Source: Oscillospiraceae bacterium
GTDB taxonomy: Bacteria > Bacillota > Clostridia > Oscillospirales > Ruminococcaceae
Assembly (NCBI GenBank): GCA_022800935.1
Contig: JAAWRH010000005.1
Coordinates: 62,001 to 126,000, forward strand
DNA: 64,000 nt
Reading direction: 5' to 3'
Shown here: one piece after another, positions 58,689-64,000 of the stretch
Layout: the number at the start of each line of letters is the position of its first letter
How positions within the stretch are numbered: position 1 is the first letter of the stretch
Notes under the pieces: generated by a model
What the model saw: only the letters and a program-made list of their open reading frames with translations
What the model was told of the DNA's origin: nothing
The model's database searches: none
Made by a program: the position numbers and the translations under genes

Positions 58689-60110
58689 GTGGAAAAGATA
58701 TATGCTGCCATTGATCTGAAGAGCTTTTATGCCTCGGTGGAGTGTGTGGCCAGGGGTATGGACCCTCTGTGTACCAACCTGGTGGTCGCCGACGAAACCC
58801 GCACCGATAAAACCATCTGCCTGGCCGTTTCCCCCTCCCTGAAGGCTTTCGGCATCCCCGGACGTCCCCGCCTCTTTGAGGTCAAACAGACCGTCCGCCG
58901 CCTGGAGCTCTCCACCGGACAGGAGATTCCCTTTATCATCGCCCCGCCCCGGATGCAGAAATACATCGACATCTCCTCACAGATTTATAATATCTACCTC
59001 AAATACATCAGCGCCTCGGATATCCATGTGTACAGCATAGACGAGGTGTTCATGGACCTTTCCTGTTACCGCTCCACCTACCAGAACCCCGACGGGTCCC
59101 CTATGACCGCCCGGCGGCTGGTGGAAACCATGATAAAGGACGTGCTCTCCCAGACAGGCATTACCGCCACGGCGGGAATCGGGACAAACCTGTATCTGGC
59201 CAAGATAGCTATGGACATTGTGGCCAAGCATACCGACCCCGACCGGGACGGGGTGAGAATCGCGGAGCTGGACGAGATGAGCTACCGCGATTTGCTGTGG
59301 AACCACCGTCCCCTGACCTCCTTCTGGAGGATTGGCAGCGGGACGGCCAAGCGCCTGGAGGCCAACGGAATGTACACCATGGGGGATGTGGCAAGAACCT
59401 CCCTGTACAATGAGAAGCTGCTGTTCTGGCTGTTCGGGGTGGACGCCGAGCTGCTGATTGACCACGCCTGGGGGGTGGAGCCCTGTACCATGGAGGATAT
59501 CAAGCAGTACCGGCCTGACGCCCATTCCATCGGGCCCGGACAGGTTCTGGGGTGTCCCTACGCCAAGGAGAAGGGGCGGATGATTGTTCGGGAGATGGCC
59601 GACAGCCTGGCGCTGGACCTGGTGGCAAAGGGGCTGGTGACCAAGCACGCGGTGCTTCATGTGGGCTATGACAGGCTGGACGGCAGAGAGGGGGATATCG
59701 GGGACGTTGCGGTTAAAACAGACCGTTACGGCAGAAGGGTGCCCAAATCGGCCCACGGAGGGGTGCGGTTTGAGGAGCACACCTCTTCGGCGGACGAGCT
59801 CACCGGCGCGCTGGTGCGGCTGTATGATGAGATTGTGGACGAAAGGTTTCGGGTACACCGGTTCAATATCACCTTCTGCGAGGTTGTGGGGGAGGGAGAA
59901 GCGGAGACGTTTGTGCAGTATGACCTGTTTTCCGACCCAAAGGAGACAGAGCGGATGCGGAGGCGAAAGGAGCAGGAGAGGCAGCTTCAGAGGGCCATGC
60001 TGGGGATTAAGGAGAAGTACGGAAAGAACGCGATTCTGAAGGGGGGCAGCCTGGAGGAGGGGGCCACAGCCATGGAGAGAAACCGCCAGATTGGAGGGCA
60101 CAGGGCATAA
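58689..60110 (+). CDS. Y-family translesion DNA polymerase (UvrX/DinB-like)
   Basis: 473 residues. Palm motifs with the catalytic acids: AAIDLKSFYASVEC near residue 6 and YSIDEVFMDL near 115; then the little-finger-type C-terminal half. The text is closer to the UvrX/YqjW branch than to DinB proper. A GTG at 58689 with GGAGG 8 nt upstream is chosen; another GTG 48 bp earlier is open. The long charged C-terminal tail (ETERMRRRKEQERQLQRA) is basic. It is followed by a YolD-like gene, the usual partner. Confidence 0.9.
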   Translation: MEKIYAAIDLKSFYASVECVARGMDPLCTNLVVADETRTDKTICLAVSPSLKAFGIPGRPRLFEVKQTVRRLELSTGQEIPFIIAPPRMQKYIDISSQIYNIYLKYISASDIHVYSIDEVFMDLSCYRSTYQNPDGSPMTARRLVETMIKDVLSQTGITATAGIGTNLYLAKIAMDIVAKHTDPDRDGVRIAELDEMSYRDLLWNHRPLTSFWRIGSGTAKRLEANGMYTMGDVARTSLYNEKLLFWLFGVDAELLIDHAWGVEPCTMEDIKQYRPDAHSIGPGQVLGCPYAKEKGRMIVREMADSLALDLVAKGLVTKHAVLHVGYDRLDGREGDIGDVAVKTDRYGRRVPKSAHGGVRFEEHTSSADELTGALVRLYDEIVDERFRVHRFNITFCEVVGEGEAETFVQYDLFSDPKETERMRRRKEQERQLQRAMLGIKEKYGKNAILKGGSLEEGATAMERNRQIGGHRA

Positions 60111-60155
60111 AGGAGTCCGGTGCCGGATGAGAACAAAGAATGAGGAGGAATTGCC

Positions 60156-60602
60156 GTGAAGGCCGAAGGAAAACAAATGTACCCCGATATTATTGCCCTG
60201 CCCCGCCCTGTCTCCCACAGGCCACCAATGCCCAGGGCGGACCGAGCCAAGATTTTTTCCCCCTTCTCCGCCGTGAAGGGCTACGATGACGCGGTGGAGA
60301 ACAACGCCAGAGAACGCATCTCCAAGCCGGACCATTCCCCGGAGGTCCAGGAGAGGATCAATCAAAGGCTGACAGCGCTGCAAAGGGGGGAACAGGTGGA
60401 GGTTTCCTGCTTCCTCGCCAACCCCGGCCCCGACGGCTCAGGCGGGATGGCAGACGGCGTGTGCCGGAGAATCCGGGGAAGGGTGACAAAGCTGGATGTG
60501 CCGTTCCAGACGCTGCGGGTGGGAGATATGGGGATTCCCTTTGCGGATATTTTAAGTATTACCAAGCTGCCGGCCGATGGATTTTCGGAGGCTTCCCTTT
60601 GA
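60156..60602 (+). CDS. YolD-like protein
   Basis: 148 residues. Short basic N-terminal part with FSPFSAVKGYDDAVENNARE, then a small beta domain (EVSCFLANPGPDGSGGM, VCRRIRGRVTKLDVPFQTLRVGDMGIPFADILSI), which matches YolD-like proteins found beside UvrX/YqjW polymerases. Function unknown; regulation or assistance of the polymerase has been proposed. Starts with GTG behind GAGGAGGA. Third gene of the LexA-box operon. Confidence 0.82.
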   Translation: MKAEGKQMYPDIIALPRPVSHRPPMPRADRAKIFSPFSAVKGYDDAVENNARERISKPDHSPEVQERINQRLTALQRGEQVEVSCFLANPGPDGSGGMADGVCRRIRGRVTKLDVPFQTLRVGDMGIPFADILSITKLPADGFSEASL

Positions 60603-60626
60603 TGGGCGGGTATGGATATAAAAAAA

Positions 60627-60669
60627 GAGCTGTAAAACTGCTGCATGGGACAGTTTTACAGTTCTTTTT
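60627..60669. terminator. Bidirectional terminator
   Basis: GAGCTGTAAAACTG / CAGTTTTACAGTTC, a 14-bp stem with one G-U pair. T run on the plus-strand side and A run (T run on the minus strand) on the other, serving the convergent YolD-like and coiled-coil genes. Confidence 0.9.
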
Positions 60670-60673
60670 CCGT

Positions 60674-60985
60674 TCAGATGTACTCCACAAAGCCGGGCCT
60701 GACCGGTGCTTCTCCCTCTTCCGAGGATTGGCCCTCCTTTTCAGGATTCTCCGCCTTTGTGTTCTTACCGCTCTGCTGCTTTAAAAGCTGGATGCGCCGT
60801 TGGAGCTCCTCTATCTTCTTTTGCAGCTTTTCCGCCTTTTCCTTGTCATGGACCCTTTCCGCCTTCTGCTTCTCCTGGCCGAGCTGCTTGAGCTTCTGCT
60901 CCAACTGGCGAAGCTGCTGTTCCGTGCCGGAATCCGGATGGGATGCCGGGGCGGATGGAGACGCGCCTGTTCCGTTGGTTTTCAT
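60674..60985 (-). CDS. Small coiled-coil protein, FlxA-like
   Basis: 103 residues. Flexible Ser/Pro N terminus, a highly charged coiled coil at about 20-75 (EQQLRQLEQKLKQL onward), and an acidic flexible C-terminal tail. Resembles FlxA-like proteins, short coiled coils of unknown role in Clostridia. AAGGAGG lies about 11 nt before the ATG at 60985; an in-frame ATG 87 bp upstream lies inside the kinase gene end. No partner can be named. Confidence 0.7.
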   Translation of the reverse strand: MKTNGTGASPSAPASHPDSGTEQQLRQLEQKLKQLGQEKQKAERVHDKEKAEKLQKKIEELQRRIQLLKQQSGKNTKAENPEKEGQSSEEGEAPVRPGFVEYI

Positions 60986-61004
60986 CTCTCGGTATACCTC
61001 CTTG

Positions 61005-62366
61005 CTATTTCTGGCTTTCAGTATAACGCTTTTCGGCGGAGGATTCAAGGAAAGTTGATGTGGAAGGGGCACTTTGCTGTTGTGAAATGGGCAGCAGTAT
61101 GTCCAGGGAGTAAGTCCCCTTTTTCAGAGAGGTCTCCACAATCCCGCCGTACTTTTCCGCTGCGGTCCGGATGTTGGTCAGGCCGATCCCCTCATCAGGC
61201 AGGCTTTCGAGGAAACAGCCGTTTTCCATGTGGAGGAGGAAAAAGCCGCTTCGCCTCCGGCAGGAGATATGGATGTATCGTTTGTCAGACTCCCCAGCAA
61301 GCTGGCGGCAGGCGGCGATGGCGTTGTCCATGCCGTTGGCCAGCATGACGCACCAATCCATGTCCGAAATCCCGCAGCCGCCGGGAATCTCCAGCTCACA
61401 ATCGACGGAAATGTCAAACTGGCGGGCGGCGGACAGCTTGTTTTCCAGAAGAAGGTCCACGGCGGGGCTGCCGGAGCGGACCGGAAAGGACAGGCCTCCT
61501 GCAAAGTTGCCAAGGGCGGAAAGGTATTCCTCCGCCCGTTCTGCCTCGCCCTTGGAGAGAAGCTCCCGGAGCAGTAGAAGATGATTTTGGATGTCGTGGC
61601 GGAAGGCGCGGGTTTGATCATATCTGGCCTGGGCCTCCAGAAGATAGATCTTCTGCTGCTCCACCTGAAATTCCAGGTGCCCGGCATCGCGGCTTTTCCG
61701 GACGGACCGGGAGAGGCTGCGGAAGGCGGTGAGGACGGCGAAGGTCCCCCCATATCCCAGCAGGTGGAGCAGCATTATCTCCCGACTGTCTACCACAGGA
61801 AAAACGATGCCCTTTGCCGTGTTCCAGACGATGGTGTCTCCGTAAACCCGGCTGAAGACAACGCTTTCGGAAAAGGCGGTGAAGACCAGGGGAAAGGGGA
61901 GAAGAAGAAGAGAAGAGGGCCCAAGGCCGGAAAAAATTTCATCAAATCGCCTGAAAAAGAAGGCGAAGGTCCCCATGAGGAGAAAAAGCTCCGCCAGAGC
62001 AAGGAGCGAGTCCCAGCATTTCACGAATTGCCACAGGCCGGAAAAGCGCACCGCCAGCCAGAAGCCCGCCGACTGGACAAGGCTGACGGTGAGAAAAAAC
62101 AGGGAAAAGACCAGCGCGGAAACGCTGACGGACAGGGAGAGGGACTGTTTGGCAAACAGGAGCCCGCAGGCTGTCATCAGCAGGATGCAGAGCAGAAGGG
62201 GGAGAGAACCGGGCAGAGACAGATTCAGCCCCAGGCGGGAGATGCCCCAGTATCCCGCCGTGCAGACCAGCGCGAAAAGAGGAGAGAATTTTACGGCGCA
62301 GCACCGGCAGAAATAAAGGGAGAGAAGCGGCGGGAACACCAGGAAATAGATCAGCTCCGCGGCCAT
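61005..62366 (-). CDS. GHKL sensor histidine kinase (AgrC/LytS-like)
   Basis: 453 residues. Six membrane helices in the first 210 residues, then a GHKL kinase: H-box RAFRHDIQNHLLLL with His257, N-box MLANGMDNAIAAC near 365, G-box DEGIGLTNIRTAAEKYGG. This is the layout of peptide-sensing AgrC-type kinases. AGGTGG precedes the ATG at 62366, which overlaps the end of the regulator gene by 16 bp. No agrB or agrD-like peptide gene is visible in the window. Confidence 0.9.
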   Translation of the reverse strand: MAAELIYFLVFPPLLSLYFCRCCAVKFSPLFALVCTAGYWGISRLGLNLSLPGSLPLLLCILLMTACGLLFAKQSLSLSVSVSALVFSLFFLTVSLVQSAGFWLAVRFSGLWQFVKCWDSLLALAELFLLMGTFAFFFRRFDEIFSGLGPSSLLLLPFPLVFTAFSESVVFSRVYGDTIVWNTAKGIVFPVVDSREIMLLHLLGYGGTFAVLTAFRSLSRSVRKSRDAGHLEFQVEQQKIYLLEAQARYDQTRAFRHDIQNHLLLLRELLSKGEAERAEEYLSALGNFAGGLSFPVRSGSPAVDLLLENKLSAARQFDISVDCELEIPGGCGISDMDWCVMLANGMDNAIAACRQLAGESDKRYIHISCRRRSGFFLLHMENGCFLESLPDEGIGLTNIRTAAEKYGGIVETSLKKGTYSLDILLPISQQQSAPSTSTFLESSAEKRYTESQK

Positions 62367-63073
62367 GCTTCCACCTCGCTTTTCATATGGTGGAGCATCT
62401 GCTCCATAAAGGACCTGCGGTGGGATTCTGAAAGAGGGATTTGAACGCCGCCGGTCAGGGTGAGGGTATTTTTGGAACACTCGGACAGGTGGTCCAGGTT
62501 GACCAGATAGCTGCGGTGGCACTTGAGAAAGCGGCTGTCAAGCTGCTTTTCCACGTCGGAGAGGCGGCTGTAGTACTCGACCACCCCTCCGCCGGTGCGC
62601 AGGTGGAGAAGAACCTTCCGGTTGATGACTTCACAATAGAGAATGTCATCCATCCGGATGGAGCGGAGGCGGCTTCCCGTCCGGACGAGCAGCATCCGGC
62701 TGTCCCGTTCCCCCACGTACCGTATCGCCCGGTCAAGGGCGTGGGAGAGGCGGATATCGTCCAGGGGCTTGCAGAGGTAATCCACCGCCTCCACCTCAAA
62801 GGCGTCGAACACCTGTTCCTTAATGACGGTGATGAAGATGATTGCGCAGGAGTTACCGTTTTCCCGGAGCCGCCGGGCCAGCTCCATCCCGTTGATGCCG
62901 GGCATACGGATATCCAGAAAGAGGATGTCGTAGCCGGTCATGGGGAGCTGCTCCCCGCTGGAATAGCGAAAAACCCGGAAGGGGAGGCCGGAGGCGTTCA
63001 GCCGGGCCTCCAGCTTTTCCTCCAGCAGCCGGCAGAAAAGGGGTTCGTCGTCGCAGATGGCTATTTTTAACAT
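62351..63073 (-). CDS. LytTR-family response regulator
   Basis: 240 residues. Receiver domain with Asp8/Asp9, phospho-acceptor Asp54 in LFLDIRMPG, then a LytTR DNA-binding domain (SRMLLVRTGSRLRSIRMDDILYCEV, RFLKCHRSYLVNLDHL). Starts at the ATG at 63073, with GGGGGAAA 5 nt upstream. It pairs with the kinase. LytTR regulators commonly govern quorum sensing, bacteriocin or envelope genes; targets are outside this window or unknown. Confidence 0.92.
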   Translation of the reverse strand: MLKIAICDDEPLFCRLLEEKLEARLNASGLPFRVFRYSSGEQLPMTGYDILFLDIRMPGINGMELARRLRENGNSCAIIFITVIKEQVFDAFEVEAVDYLCKPLDDIRLSHALDRAIRYVGERDSRMLLVRTGSRLRSIRMDDILYCEVINRKVLLHLRTGGGVVEYYSRLSDVEKQLDSRFLKCHRSYLVNLDHLSECSKNTLTLTGGVQIPLSESHRRSFMEQMLHHMKSEVEAWPRS

Positions 63074-63153
63074 AATTTCCCCCATAGAATACGGACAACG
63101 ATCCCCGCGCCCGGCGGAAACCGCTGTCCCTTTTTTTAGGAAAGATACGTCCG

Positions 63154-64000
63154 TTATTGCTGGCGGTTCAGGCGGTAGAAGGCCGGGACCTGTTTCTCAA
63201 AGCTGTCCCTGGCCTGCCGGCGCAGCTCCCCGTCGGTGAGCAGGTCCAGGGCGGTGAGGGCCAGCACCGCGGCGCCCTTGCCGCAGACCTGGTTGCCCAG
63301 CTCCGAACAGGCGGCTTCGGCGAACTCCGGCGAATGGCCGATGACGCCCATCGGGCCGATGGAGAGGTTTTCCTGAATGGTGGGCACCAGAACGGACACA
63401 TTGCCCACATCCGAGGAGCCGCTCATCTTGGACTGGTCGGCGTACTCAAAGGTCTCCCCCAGCTCCTCCCCGTGGAGCTTAAAGCGCTCCATCATGGGCT
63501 GGTTGGGGTAGTACTCGGCGAACTTGCCGCCGAACTCAAAGCGGGCCGACGCGCCGGTGAGGGCCTCGGCGGCGGAAACGGACTGGCGCAGGAAGCCGAT
63601 GAGCCGCTCCAGGTTTTCCAGGTTCACCGAGCGGAGGGTGAAGGCGCAGACCGCCTTGCCGGGGATGATGTTGGGCTGGTTGCCGCCGTCGAGGATGACG
63701 CCGTTGATGTTGTCCTTGATGGCGAACAGGGGCCGCAGCTTATCGATGTTGTTAAAGGTCTGAATGACGGCGGTCAGGGCGTTGACCCCGTTTTCGGGCC
63801 GGGAGGAGTGGGCGTCCTTTCCGGTGAAGAAGACCCGGACGTCGCAGCAGGCGGTGGTGATCTTGCCCAGCTTGGGGGTTCCGGTGGTGGGGTGCATCAT
63901 CAGGGCGAAGTCGATGTCGTCAAAGGCGCCCCGGTCGGCCATGAACACCTTGCCGCCGTCCCCCTCCTCACCGGGGGTGCCGATGAGCAGAACCTCGCCG
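63154..64000 (-). CDS. M20-family peptidase/amidohydrolase, 5' end beyond the window
   Basis: The C-terminal 281 residues are seen; the gene continues past 64000. IGTPGEEGDGGK opens the visible part and holds the catalytic and zinc Glu pair of the M20D/AbgB group; MMHPTT and the dimerisation insert KDAHSSRPENGVNALTAVIQ follow. SGSSDVGNVSVLVP and IGHSPEF are further AbgB-like text. These zinc enzymes cleave N-acyl or peptide bonds of small substrates such as p-aminobenzoyl-glutamate or amidated amino acids. It ends 80 bp ahead of the LytTR regulator gene. Confidence 0.9.
   Translation of the reverse strand, partial: GEVLLIGTPGEEGDGGKVFMADRGAFDDIDFALMMHPTTGTPKLGKITTACCDVRVFFTGKDAHSSRPENGVNALTAVIQTFNNIDKLRPLFAIKDNINGVILDGGNQPNIIPGKAVCAFTLRSVNLENLERLIGFLRQSVSAAEALTGASARFEFGGKFAEYYPNQPMMERFKLHGEELGETFEYADQSKMSGSSDVGNVSVLVPTIQENLSIGPMGVIGHSPEFAEAACSELGNQVCGKGAAVLALTALDLLTDGELRRQARDSFEKQVPAFYRLNRQQ

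Overview
The window reads as a chromosome segment of a Gram-positive anaerobe of the class Clostridia, most likely an Oscillospiraceae-type gut bacterium. The signs are strong GGAGG ribosome sites, near-consensus sigma-A promoters, a tryptophan T-box leader, a VanRS-like two-component pair, WYL regulators, a copA/csoR operon, DUF4358 and PdaA-like lipoproteins, and several Rpn-family nuclease genes. No phage, integrase, rRNA operon or CRISPR array is visible. Species assignment is inference.

Layout. 0-7.5 kb: the end of rplK, then rplA, an Rpn gene remnant, a small XRE regulator, tRNA-Gly(CCC), proBA, a membrane-anchored unknown, the rRNA methyltransferase rlmD and a possible ADP-ribosyltransferase-fold protein. 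7.6-12 kb (accessory): an XRE membrane protein, vapBC with a perfect operator dyad, a hydrolase/GNAT/P-loop operon behind a palindromic promoter, and an Rpn nuclease with 33-bp tandem repeats. 12.1-23.1 kb (minus strand): four tandem ABC half-transporters forming two likely heterodimers, preceded by a GHKL kinase without a membrane sensor, two WYL proteins and a GNAT enzyme. 23.3-26.8 kb: VanR/VanS-like regulators with a DUF3267 zincin-like membrane protein and an AEC transporter. 26.9-32.7 kb: a third Rpn gene, a radical SAM protein, threonine ammonia-lyase, a GH42 beta-galactosidase and a HIT protein. 32.7-37.8 kb: csoR and a copA with copZ fused to its end, behind a promoter with a GC-rich CsoR-type dyad, then a chemoreceptor.

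38-48.5 kb is rich in envelope genes: a PIG-L deacetylase, a GT2-GtrA fusion, a phosphodiester glycosidase-like protein, two unknowns or LURP-one-like proteins, dcd, a zinc-ribbon membrane protein, an SGNH hydrolase, a DUF4358 lipoprotein and cardiolipin synthase. 48.6-56.1 kb: marR-tauE, a VOC protein, a DUF815 ATPase, an orphan metal-chelate-binding lipoprotein, a large flavoprotein and a PdaA-like deacetylase. 56.2-58 kb: a tryptophan T-box in front of a TrpB2-type enzyme. 58.1-60.6 kb: an operon with a LexA-like box in its promoter, encoding an unknown protein, a Y-family polymerase and a YolD-like partner. 60.7-64 kb (minus strand): a coiled-coil protein, an AgrC/LytS-like kinase with its LytTR regulator, and a truncated M20 peptidase.

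The best leads for something undescribed are the WYL/GHKL/four-ABC block, the copA-copZ fusion that keeps an internal translation start, the unknown first gene of the putative SOS operon, and several perfect palindromes in promoter or intergenic positions (8861-8884, 8919-8951, 12037-12079, 41762-41802). All calls come from reading motifs and translations by eye. No database search was run.
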